From: an uncultured Clostridia bacterium
GTDB taxonomy: Bacteria; Bacillota; Clostridia; UBA1381
Length of the DNA: 64,000 nt
NCBI GenBank assembly: GCA_944391225.1
Contig: CALXSS010000007.1
Coordinates: forward strand, 1-64,000
Reading direction: 5' to 3'
The translations under genes were made by a program, and so were the position numbers. Shown here piece after piece: positions 19,872 to 28,084 of the stretch. The notes below the pieces were generated by a model that was not told the origin of the DNA, did no database searches, and saw only the letters and a list, made by a program, of their open reading frames with translations. The number at the start of each line of letters is the position of its first letter. Position 1 is the stretch's first letter.

Positions 19872-20846
19872 TCAGCTGATATTTACTGTTCTTGTTTCGC
19901 CGTTCCATTCAACTGTGTTGCCAAATGCCTCTGCTACAAACCTCAGCGGAACAAGTGTCCTGCCGTTGACGACCTCAGCGCTGCACTCAAGCTCATGTCT
20001 ATTTCCGTTGACATAGGCTGTGCTGCTGCCTATATTCAGAATTATAGCGTCATCTGATTTTGATATAGTAACAACTCCATCATCACCATCCCATTCAACT
20101 TCTGCGCCGAGCGTCTCGCTTACCGCTCTTATTGGTATAAGTGTATATCCACCGTCTATTATTGGATGCTGCTCGCTGAATTTTACAAGCTTGTCATCTA
20201 TCCTTACTTTTGCGCCCGAATACTCCATCGCACTTACGTAATACGCGAGAACATGTTCTACATACAGAGGATCACCATATTTTGAATATTTCCAGTTATC
20301 GGCATACTTTGCAGCATTGATCCTTTCATCAAGCCAGCCGTCGCCTGCAGCATTAATTATTCTATCAAGCACCGTATCGCCGAAATTATATGCCTGTATC
20401 ATCTTTATGTAGTCACCGTCATATTTGTACAGTGACTCTGACAGCAAATAAGCCGCGTACGATATTGATTTTTCCGGATCAAGTCTGTCGCTTAACGTCC
20501 AACGGTCACCATCTCTGTTCTCGCCAAAATTTGCAAAGCTTTTTTCATGAGTATACTCAATCTGCATTATTCCCCATGCAGGATAGCTTGTTCCATCCTC
20601 TCTATAACTATAGTTTGTTCCTGCTGATTCCTGCATACAGATTGCCGCGAGTATGTTGGGATCTATACCGTACCTGTCGCCCTCTCGCTTGAAGTACTCA
20701 GCATACTGCATCACTTTAGGTGATATGCTTTTTGTGCCTATCTCAAACCCGGATATATTCGTTCCGCTATGATCTGATATTTTCGCCGAAACATTTGTCA
20801 TTCCAAGCATCAGAACAGCGAAGCAAGCGAATATTTTTCTTTTCAT
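19872..20846 (-). CDS. Secreted lytic transglycosylase with C-terminal stalk (copper amine oxidase N-like) domain
   Basis: 324 residues. A signal peptide (MKRKIFACFAVLMLGMTNVSA) is followed by a lysozyme-like SLT fold at about residues 45-200, with AAICMQESAGTNYS (catalytic Glu) and AWGIMQIEYTH. The C-terminal 110 residues contain two half-repeats (TLIPIRAVSETLGAEVEWD and TLVPLRFVAEAFGNTVEWN) typical of the copper-amine-oxidase N-terminal-like domain. It probably cleaves peptidoglycan glycan strands; the second domain likely anchors it to the wall or to partner proteins. Its own promoter lies at 20916. Confidence 0.85.
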   Translation of the reverse strand: MKRKIFACFAVLMLGMTNVSAKISDHSGTNISGFEIGTKSISPKVMQYAEYFKREGDRYGIDPNILAAICMQESAGTNYSYREDGTSYPAWGIMQIEYTHEKSFANFGENRDGDRWTLSDRLDPEKSISYAAYLLSESLYKYDGDYIKMIQAYNFGDTVLDRIINAAGDGWLDERINAAKYADNWKYSKYGDPLYVEHVLAYYVSAMEYSGAKVRIDDKLVKFSEQHPIIDGGYTLIPIRAVSETLGAEVEWDGDDGVVTISKSDDAIILNIGSSTAYVNGNRHELECSAEVVNGRTLVPLRFVAEAFGNTVEWNGETRTVNIS

Positions 20847-20915
20847 CTAATCTATCCTTTCTTTTGCCATTCCTTTGTTTGTTATCCTTTGTGCGGGCTG
20901 TTAAGCCATACTGCG

Positions 20916-20944
20916 ATTATACATGATATATGCGTTTTTGTCAA
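20916..20944 (-). promoter_or_regulatory. Promoter of the transglycosylase gene
   Basis: TTGACA (20939-20944), 17-base spacer, TATAAT (20916-20921) on the minus strand, both perfect consensus. Confidence 0.85.
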
Positions 20945-21030
20945 TGTTTATATCTGCCATCGCTTACAGGTATATCAGCTGATCCGATCAGGCATTCAAT
21001 ATATCTTAATACGCAAAAGAGCTTCCTTGA

Positions 21031-21177
21031 TAAATATTGGGGTTTTCATATCTATTATACTGGTAATTGATAGCTTTCCGATTTCTTTTAGGGGCAGATA
21101 TTATCTGCCCGCATCCCCACTGCGATAACGGCTGGCTGATACTATCCGCCCTACAGCCCTAACATTTTAATATGACC
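21031..21177 (+). repeat. Dispersed palindromic repeat family A, full copy
   Basis: About 147 bp from TAAATATTGGGG to AACATTTTAATATGACC. It contains the 9-bp hairpin GGGCAGATA/TATCTGCCC and a second palindromic part near CTGATACTATCCGCC. Closely matches 56914-57060. It lies between the promoter of the transglycosylase gene and the terminator of the SLH gene; 20945-21030 shows no gene. Confidence 0.8.
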
Positions 21178-21194
21178 TTATTATCTGAAAACGC

Positions 21195-21221
21195 AAAAAA
21201 GAACTGCTCTTTCGAGCAGTC
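21195..21221 (-). terminator. Terminator of the SLH protein gene
   Basis: ACTGCTC/GAGCAGT stem with a GAAA tetraloop (minus strand), then TTCTTTTTT. Confidence 0.85.
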
Positions 21222-21243
21222 CTTTAATATTCTGTATTACAGA

Positions 21244-24210
21244 TTATTTAGCTACGAAGTAAACTACTTCTGTTGCGTCACCATCTACAACCTTAACGAA
21301 TGCGAAGTTAGGTGTGATCTTATCAGCAAGAACTTTGTTCCAGCCTACAACGTTCTCATCTGTATCTGTATATGTGCCCTTGTAAACTGAAGCGCTTGAT
21401 GATGAAAGCTGACCCATGTAAACTCTTTCACCCTTGCCTGTTCTTGCGCTGTAATCATATACATATGACTTAGTTGATGAATCAACTGTGAACTCTTCTA
21501 TATTTGAAAGTATGCTTGACTGATTACCTGACTGACCAACAAATACCTCAAGGCTGTTGTTCTGCTTCTGGTAAATCGGTCCGAAGTAAGCCTCTGCCGG
21601 CTTGCTGTCTGTTGATTCAAACCATGTGTTATCTACAGCAAGATCCTTGAATGCAGTCTCACTAAGAGCCTCTGCAAAGTTAGCCTTCTCATATACTGAG
21701 TTAGCCAATGCGTCGTAATCTGACTTAGCTGTGAAGATTGTGTTGTATGAACCTACAGTACCATCTGACTGAAGTGTGTATACAATGATATCGCCTTCGC
21801 TCAGTGACTCAGCTACTGTATCCTCAAAGAGAACAGTTACATTTTCCTGACCGTCGCGTGCAACCTGAACTGAGATGTACTCGTTGCCATCTTCATCTAC
21901 TGTCTGCTGCGGATTTGTCTGAACAACTGCTACAGCTGTATCAGGATTGATTGAAGATGTTCCGCTTACTACCATTACAAATCGGTATGAACCATCGTTA
22001 GCCTTATCGCCATATACATATGCCTCATACTCAGCCTCGTTCTCGAATGATGAAAGTGACATTACAGCTGCGCTGTTGTCGTCATCCATGTAACCATCAA
22101 CATCGATTATAGCTGTTGCTGTCTCTGAGAGAGTATATGAACCGAGCTTGTTTGATGAAGCCTTGAACTCAAGACCTGTATCACCCTTCGGCTTGAGATA
22201 CTCCTTAAATCTGATACCGCTGCTTGTTGTTGTATAAGTACATACATTGTTCTGTACTGCTGCGATGTCAGTCTTTCTATATGAACCGCCCTCGTATGAC
22301 TTAAGGTTTACATACTCACCTTTATCATTTGTTACTTCTGGATCAAGACCATTGAATACTGTGAAGAACTTATCCTCTTCATTCTCATCCTTACATACCT
22401 TTGTTACAGGTGTGCCTGATTCCGGAGTAATCATTCTTACTGTAGCATAATCGTCTGCCTGATTCTTGTACATACCAACGATGATTGCATAGTTCTTTGA
22501 AGCTACGCCTTCCTCATAGTTAGCAATGTAACCAAATACGTCAAGGTAAAGTGTATACTCTGTGCTGAGCTCAAGTGCGCCTGCATCGATGTAGTTAGCG
22601 CCCTCGTACTCATTGCCATCGATCTTAACGATACCTTCTGCTGAATCTCTGCTTGTTACAGTACCTGTTACTGTGTTTGTTGATACGAGTGCCTCATAGA
22701 ACTCTGAATCAGCAAATGCAACTGATACATCGTATGCAATTGAAAGAACGTTATCCTCTGCAAGATCTGTTACAGCTATCTCAGCATCATCCTTAAGGAA
22801 CTTAACTGATTTGTTTTCATCTTCCGGATCCCACTGAAGTCTTGAACCCTTAACTGCCGTATCATTGTTCTTGAAGTATATTCTGTTATATGTTGATGAC
22901 TCACTTACTGAATCAACAACAGCGTCTACGTAGTAATCAACAAGGATGTACTCATAGTAACCGTCTGTTGATGTTGAACCAGTCTCTGTTTCATCAATAA
23001 GTGTTACTGTACCTGTTGCATTCTCAAGCAGGTAAGCAACTGCGTTTTCATCTGTAGCCTCAATCTTAACACCGTTTACATAAAGCTGAACATCCTTCTT
23101 GTTGTTATCCTGTGATGCAAGCTTATAAGCTGTTACAGAAGTTGATGTTTCACTCTTGTATACAGGGATCTTAGCTTTTGAGATCATTGAATTTGAGTAT
23201 GCCTCTTCATCTGAAATAAGAGCTGTCTTTACTTCCTGAGTCTTGTTTGCACCGTACTGCGAGATAGCGATAAGTGTGTACTCATCTGAATCTACATCCT
23301 TCTGTACGATAGCTTCTGAATATGTGAAGAGCATGTTTGCAGCATTAGTTGTGCCTACATACATCTCCTGGCTGATCGGATCAGTCTTTACAACATATGT
23401 GTCATCAAAGTTGTCTGCTGATTCAATCTTGTACTGAACCTGATTCTCATCAAGTGATGAAAGTGTTCTTGATGTGTTTTCTACACGACCCTTTACAACG
23501 TATGCATTGTGATACTTTGTAAGAAGTGTCTGCCAGTCACCAGCCTGACCGTCCATAACCTCTGTCTTGTCGATCGGAACTGTACCTGTAAGACCGCCGT
23601 ACTCAACGCCTGTTACCATTACCAACGGAACATCAAGTGTGTTAGCGATAAGCATAGCGCACTGTGCTCTTGTAAGAGCTGTATCGTTTGTAACTGAACC
23701 AGCAACGCCGTCTGTTACGCCAAGTGAGTTACCATATGAAAGATAACCTGTCGGCCAGCCGCCTGCACGTGTTGCGAATGAATCGTAACCGATAGCACAA
23801 ACAAGCATCTTAACAGCCTGAGCGTATGTTACTGTATCGTCAGGACCGAATGTTGTATCATCATAACCGTTGATGAAACCATCCGAAACACCCTGTGCTA
23901 TGTAGCCTACTGCCCAGTGACCAACTGAATCTGTGAAGTTAGTTACTGTCTGTGACTGAGCTACAGCGCCTTCGCCGCGAGCTTCTACAACCATCTTAGC
24001 GAACTCAGCTCTTGTTACGTTGTTGTCCGGATTGAACTTACCATTTTCATCACCTTCTACGATACCAAGACCTGTAAGAATATCTACAGAGCTTGCATAT
24101 GAAGCTGACTGGTCAACATCCGGGAAAGTAGCAGCAAGAGCAGATGCTGATGATGCAACAATTGCAAGAGCAGCAGCTGTTGAAATTACTTTTTTGAGAT
24201 TGTTAATCAT
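21244..24210 (-). CDS. S-layer homology (SLH) domain surface protein
   Basis: 988 residues. Signal peptide at residues 1-26, then three SLH motifs at about 28-75 (FPDVDQSASYASSVDILTGLG), 92-145 (FTDSVGHWAVGYIAQGVSDG) and 150-195. SLH triplets bind pyruvylated cell-wall polymer. The remaining 790 residues are Thr/Ser/Val/Asp-rich, predicted beta, with no domain I recognise. Very regular codon use and a consensus promoter suggest high expression, so it may be a main S-layer or outer-wall protein. A GGGAGG site precedes the ATG. Confidence 0.85.
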   Translation of the reverse strand: MINNLKKVISTAAALAIVASSASALAATFPDVDQSASYASSVDILTGLGIVEGDENGKFNPDNNVTRAEFAKMVVEARGEGAVAQSQTVTNFTDSVGHWAVGYIAQGVSDGFINGYDDTTFGPDDTVTYAQAVKMLVCAIGYDSFATRAGGWPTGYLSYGNSLGVTDGVAGSVTNDTALTRAQCAMLIANTLDVPLVMVTGVEYGGLTGTVPIDKTEVMDGQAGDWQTLLTKYHNAYVVKGRVENTSRTLSSLDENQVQYKIESADNFDDTYVVKTDPISQEMYVGTTNAANMLFTYSEAIVQKDVDSDEYTLIAISQYGANKTQEVKTALISDEEAYSNSMISKAKIPVYKSETSTSVTAYKLASQDNNKKDVQLYVNGVKIEATDENAVAYLLENATGTVTLIDETETGSTSTDGYYEYILVDYYVDAVVDSVSESSTYNRIYFKNNDTAVKGSRLQWDPEDENKSVKFLKDDAEIAVTDLAEDNVLSIAYDVSVAFADSEFYEALVSTNTVTGTVTSRDSAEGIVKIDGNEYEGANYIDAGALELSTEYTLYLDVFGYIANYEEGVASKNYAIIVGMYKNQADDYATVRMITPESGTPVTKVCKDENEEDKFFTVFNGLDPEVTNDKGEYVNLKSYEGGSYRKTDIAAVQNNVCTYTTTSSGIRFKEYLKPKGDTGLEFKASSNKLGSYTLSETATAIIDVDGYMDDDNSAAVMSLSSFENEAEYEAYVYGDKANDGSYRFVMVVSGTSSINPDTAVAVVQTNPQQTVDEDGNEYISVQVARDGQENVTVLFEDTVAESLSEGDIIVYTLQSDGTVGSYNTIFTAKSDYDALANSVYEKANFAEALSETAFKDLAVDNTWFESTDSKPAEAYFGPIYQKQNNSLEVFVGQSGNQSSILSNIEEFTVDSSTKSYVYDYSARTGKGERVYMGQLSSSSASVYKGTYTDTDENVVGWNKVLADKITPNFAFVKVVDGDATEVVYFVAK

Positions 24211-24434
24211 GTCTCAAATCCTCCCTTTGTTATAAATCGGGAACTGTAACAATATATATGCCGGTAAATGTTCCCGCTTATTTACCGGGCGACTCATCCG
24301 CATATCCTGCAAGTGATAAACGGAACCGAAGACCTGCGAACTATAACCTGCTTTGCCGAAAGCCTTCAACAATATTACGGTAACAGTCGTTTGAATAACA
24401 CTTCTACCCTAATTACTCAAAACTGCTATTTAAT

Positions 24435-24463
24435 ATTGTACTATTTCACAGCCGATATGTCAA
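24435..24463 (-). promoter_or_regulatory. Promoter of the SLH protein gene
   Basis: TTGACA (24458-24463), 17-base spacer, TACAAT (24435-24440) on the minus strand. It leaves a 5' untranslated region of about 215 bases with several possible hairpins, including GCCGGTAAAT/ATTTACCGG-type pairing. Long stable leaders are common on S-layer mRNAs. Confidence 0.8.
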
Positions 24464-24607
24464 TAGGTTTTTTTTACTTTTTACAATTCTGAAACATTTT
24501 TGTAAAATATCAATAAATCCATACTTTTAGGTTTTTGCTTTATTGATAAATTCAACATATCGCCGTGTTACATATCTTTAGACGCACTTTAAATTAAAAA
24601 GTTCCGC

Positions 24608-24645
24608 TTTTTTTTAATATTTTTTTATTTTTTTATATTTTTTTT
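24608..24645. other. Long T/A tract upstream of the SLH promoter
   Basis: Phased T-runs (T8-11) broken by AA or AT. Seen from the SLH gene they are A-tracts about 150 bases upstream of the promoter and could bend DNA. A GC hairpin AGCCGCCAC/GTGACGGCT at 24646-24675 adjoins them and is not followed by Ts in the cdaR direction. The 24464-24607 stretch shows nothing else. Confidence 0.4.
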
Positions 24646-24703
24646 AGCCGCCACGCCCAACCGGAGTGACGGCTTAAAAACCTACTTATTAATATAGTGT
24701 ATT

Positions 24704-25873
24704 TTATTTTACTATCGTTATCTCTGCCGTATAATCCTCTGCCGGATACGCAGCAGCTGCCTTAAAGTATACAGGTAGCTCGTAAACACCCTCGCTAAGC
24801 CCTGAAGCATCAACATATGCGGTTATATCGCCGGAGCTTTCGCCGTAAAATGTGGCATTCAGCATAAGCTCGCCCGTTACGCTCAGTCCGTCGCCAAGAT
24901 TTAGGACAGATATGCCTATACTCTTTGTAAACTGCTCGGAGCTGTATATATCCGCCTTCACAGTTACCTTACGCTCGTTTTCAGGAATATACATACCCTC
25001 CTCCTGAACAGCCATGTATTCCGCTTCATTTTCAGATATGCTGTTTATTACCACTCTTACCTCCTCAAAGCTTGTATCGGGCAGAACCCCGACGGTCAGA
25101 ACTGATGGGGTTATCTGTGTTTTCTCCTCATCAAGAACAAACTTGTCTTTAAGCTCATCGCCAAGCTCTGCTTTCACCGGCAGCTCGGCAACATCATACA
25201 CAGTGTTTTTCACAACTATATTGGGCGTTGCCGTTTCTATGGTCTCGTTCTTTCCTATAAGATTACCCGCAGTATCCACCATCACAAAATTCAATCGCAT
25301 TTCGCCCGTTTCCTTTACTTTTTCCAGATCCACCGTTACCGTTCCCGCTGACACCTTATCAACCTCGCTCTTTGCTCCTGTTATCCTCACGGTTTTTGTG
25401 TTTGATTCACTCTTTACTATCTTGTTCTTCACGGCGCCTGTCTGCTTTATTTCAATAGGTATATCCTTTTCCTCATATTCGTCTATCATTACGGGTACTG
25501 AGCTGAATTTTATTTTTTCAAGATATATCTTTGAATTTGCCAATACCACTGTGCCCTCAAGCTCATATTCCCCTGTATCGTCTATTTCAGACACATCGAC
25601 CTCAACGACTATATTATCTATAGCATCGAGCATATCGCTGCGTTTTCCGCTGACTTTTACCGACAGATCAGGCAGCTCGTCGATATTTGTTACTATATAT
25701 CCGCGGTCGCGCAGCAGCTCCTCACCCACAAATCTCACTTTCAGACCATGCAGAGTTTTAGACACATCCGGATCCGTCATATATGCCACCATTATCCATA
25801 CAACTATAGCTGCTATCACGGAAAATATCATATATCCAACCCTGTTTTTTCTTCGTTTCTCGTCCTGTGCCAT
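24704..25873 (-). CDS. cdaR: CdaR, YbbR-domain regulator of diadenylate cyclase
   Basis: 389 residues. One membrane helix at about residues 14-32 (VGYMIFSVIAAIVVWIMVAY) is followed by an extracytoplasmic part made of about four YbbR repeats. In Bacillus and Listeria CdaR binds and modulates CdaA. It starts 15 bases after cdaA with an AGGAGG site, so the pair forms one operon. The usual third gene, glmM, is not next to it here. Confidence 0.9.
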   Translation of the reverse strand: MAQDEKRRKNRVGYMIFSVIAAIVVWIMVAYMTDPDVSKTLHGLKVRFVGEELLRDRGYIVTNIDELPDLSVKVSGKRSDMLDAIDNIVVEVDVSEIDDTGEYELEGTVVLANSKIYLEKIKFSSVPVMIDEYEEKDIPIEIKQTGAVKNKIVKSESNTKTVRITGAKSEVDKVSAGTVTVDLEKVKETGEMRLNFVMVDTAGNLIGKNETIETATPNIVVKNTVYDVAELPVKAELGDELKDKFVLDEEKTQITPSVLTVGVLPDTSFEEVRVVINSISENEAEYMAVQEEGMYIPENERKVTVKADIYSSEQFTKSIGISVLNLGDGLSVTGELMLNATFYGESSGDITAYVDASGLSEGVYELPVYFKAAAAYPAEDYTAEITIVK

Positions 25874-25888
25874 ATATACCGCCTCCTG

Positions 25889-26758
25889 TTATTTAGACTT
25901 CCAGAATTTTATTCTTCTGAGCGTATCGCCTGACTTTTCCGTTTCCGTGCTCAGCAGCTTTGTGAGCGCCTTTCTGAGTGAAGTCTCATTCAGGTTCCTT
26001 GTGAGCGATCCGTTCAAAGCGATAGATATTTTTCCTGTTTCCTCGCTCACCACCACTACTATAGCATCTGAGGTCTCACTGAGTCCCAATGCGGCGCGGT
26101 GCCTTGTACCAAGCTCGCTCGAAAGGTTAGTGTTTGCCGTAAGCGGCAGCACGCAGCCGGCGGTTATGATCTTATTCCCGCGAATTATAACAGCGCCATC
26201 GTGCAGCGGAGTGTTCGGCACAAATATGTTCTCGAGCAGCTCACAGGTGACATCGGCGTCAAGCGTTGTGCCGCTGTTCATAAACTCACCAAGTCTCGTA
26301 TCCCTCTCTATAACAATAAGCGCGCCTGTCCTTGTCTCTGACATATCTGCTGCTGCAGCTGCAATATTGAGAATGACGTTCTCCATATCCTCGCGTCCGG
26401 CTGACAGGTCAAATGCCAGCCCTAAAAAATGGCCGAACTTAAGTCTTCCCATATGCTCGAGCAAATTGCGCAGCTCAGGCTGGAATATAACAATCAGCGC
26501 ATACATAGCTATCTGGAACACAGCCCCCAAGATATAGTTCAAGGTGTTCAAATGCAATATGCTGCTAAGCATAAATACGGCTATAGCCACTATTATTCCG
26601 CGCATTAACTGCACCGCGCGCGTGCCTCGCAGATTCATAACAATATAGTATATTATCACCGCCACAATAAAGATATCCACAAAATCACTTACGCGCAGCA
26701 AACGTATATATTTGAATGCGTATTCAAAAAAGGATCCCAAAGCTCCGAAACCGTCCAT
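25889..26758 (-). CDS. cdaA: Diadenylate cyclase CdaA (c-di-AMP synthase)
   Basis: 289 residues. Three membrane helices lie in residues 20-100. The DAC domain carries PLHDGAVII (DGA motif) and LGTRHRAALGLSE (RHR motif). It makes c-di-AMP from two ATP, controlling potassium, osmolyte and cell-wall balance in Firmicutes. GGAGGCGGG precedes the ATG, and a modest promoter lies about 60 bases upstream. Confidence 0.96.
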   Translation of the reverse strand: MDGFGALGSFFEYAFKYIRLLRVSDFVDIFIVAVIIYYIVMNLRGTRAVQLMRGIIVAIAVFMLSSILHLNTLNYILGAVFQIAMYALIVIFQPELRNLLEHMGRLKFGHFLGLAFDLSAGREDMENVILNIAAAAADMSETRTGALIVIERDTRLGEFMNSGTTLDADVTCELLENIFVPNTPLHDGAVIIRGNKIITAGCVLPLTANTNLSSELGTRHRAALGLSETSDAIVVVVSEETGKISIALNGSLTRNLNETSLRKALTKLLSTETEKSGDTLRRIKFWKSK

Positions 26759-26812
26759 TTTCCCGCCTCCTGTAAACTGACAATATTACATCTTATTAAG
26801 GACTTCTTTACT

Positions 26813-26841
26813 ATTATACTATATTTCAGCCATTATTTCCA
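26813..26841 (-). promoter_or_regulatory. Probable promoter of cdaA-cdaR
   Basis: TATAAT (26813-26818) with a weaker -35 TGGAAA (26836-26841) and a 17-base spacer on the minus strand. Confidence 0.5.
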
Positions 26842-26902
26842 TATTATTTTTTAAACTTTTCTGCTTTTTTTATTATTATACTGCAATAAATAAAATTCCC
26901 GC

Positions 26903-26931
26903 TTGTATTCCGACTCAGAATGTGCTATAAT
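26903..26931 (+). promoter_or_regulatory. Promoter of the cohesin/stalk protein gene
   Basis: TTGTAT (26903-26908), 17-base spacer, TATAAT (26926-26931). Confidence 0.7.
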
Positions 26932-26992
26932 CAAAAAAGACAATATACCGTAGCTATACGGAAACCAATAAACCTGAAAGGATAATATTAAT

Positions 26993-28012
26993 ATGAAGAA
27001 ACAATTCATAAGCTTATTTACAGCGCTTTCAATGACTGCCGCGTTTGGCACTGCTGTTATGGCAGCGGATAAAGCTAATGCTGAGCCTGACGTTTATGTA
27101 AACGACAGCAGGATAATGTTTGAGGATCAGAACGCCAAGATAGTAGACGGTGTCACGCTCGTTCCGGCGCGCGGCGTTTTCGAGTGCATGGGACACAAGG
27201 TAAGCTGGGACGATTCCACAAGGACTGTAACGGTTGAGGGCTCCACAGGCGTGCGTATTATCACGCTTACGATAGACAGCGACATCATGACAGTAGATAC
27301 GTTTAAAAATGTTTATGAAAAGAGCACAGAGGAATATACTCTTGAGGTCCCTGCTCAGATCATGAATGACAGAACGATGATACCGCTGCGCGCAGTATCC
27401 GAGGCATTCAACTGCGACGTTCAGTGGGATCAGGATGACTACAGGATCGACATAACTCCCGGAGCTCCTATACTGCTTGAGGGAGCAGAGCCTACTCCGG
27501 CTCCGGCAGAAGATGAGATGCTTAAAATGTCGCTTTCGACCGATGCAGCCGACGTTAAGACAGGCGACGAGTTCACAGTATACATAGAGGCGACTAACGT
27601 TCCGGAAAACAGCTTCCTCAGCGGTATCTCATTCGTTATGAGCTACGACAAGGATAAATTTGCATATATAAGCGGAACACTGTTAGATGATAACGGAGAA
27701 GAAATCCCACCTGCAACCTCAGCAGAAAACACTGAGTATTACTGCGGCACAAAGGGAATATTCATTACAATAGATCAGGATGCTGCGAACAAATCCGGAA
27801 GCAAGATATTCAAATGCACATTTAAAGCGCTCACAGACGAGGGCGGCACAATTGCTTTCAGCAACGACTACGATCTTATGAGAGGATTTGAGTCATATCT
27901 GTTGTATACTAATATTATAGATACTGAGGATCCCGACGCTCAGGTAAGAGACACGATATATGACGGCGACAATATCATAGTTGACAAAACGCCGCTTACA
28001 ATAGGAGAATAA
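26993..28012 (+). CDS. Secreted protein with stalk (CuAO N-like) domain and cohesin-like domain
   Basis: 339 residues. Signal peptide 1-25 (cut near VMAAD). Residues about 32-162 form a stalk domain (TLVPARGVFECMGHKVSWD and TMIPLRAVSEAFNCDVQWD). After a Pro/Ala linker, residues about 178-330 resemble a cohesin/CBM-type beta sandwich (MSLSTDAADVKTGDEFTVYIEATNV, ISFVMSYDKDKFAYISG). Cohesins bind dockerins; no dockerin was seen in this window, so the partner is unknown. It may scaffold surface proteins. Confidence 0.75.
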   Translation: MKKQFISLFTALSMTAAFGTAVMAADKANAEPDVYVNDSRIMFEDQNAKIVDGVTLVPARGVFECMGHKVSWDDSTRTVTVEGSTGVRIITLTIDSDIMTVDTFKNVYEKSTEEYTLEVPAQIMNDRTMIPLRAVSEAFNCDVQWDQDDYRIDITPGAPILLEGAEPTPAPAEDEMLKMSLSTDAADVKTGDEFTVYIEATNVPENSFLSGISFVMSYDKDKFAYISGTLLDDNGEEIPPATSAENTEYYCGTKGIFITIDQDAANKSGSKIFKCTFKALTDEGGTIAFSNDYDLMRGFESYLLYTNIIDTEDPDAQVRDTIYDGDNIIVDKTPLTIGE

Positions 28013-28023
28013 TATCAACGGAC

Positions 28024-28053
28024 AAGGGCTGTTTCGCAATGAAGCAGCCCTTT
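28024..28053 (+). terminator. Weak terminator or spacer hairpin before hydF
   Basis: AAGGGCTGTTTC pairs with GAAGCAGCCCTTT (one T-G pair) but only TTTAATA follows. Some read-through into hydF, which has no promoter of its own that I can see, is likely. Confidence 0.5.
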
Positions 28054-28084
28054 AATATACTATATATGAAAGGACTGACCGCAA

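Noticed and set aside
24646-24675. Terminator for cdaR
   Set aside because: The hairpin AGCCGCCAC/GTGACGGCT is followed by As, not Ts, in the cdaR direction.
25014-26537. A 507-codon plus-strand open frame opposite cdaR and cdaA
   Set aside because: Ser/Thr/Phe-rich translation typical of an antisense shadow, no ribosome binding site, and it lies over two well-supported genes.
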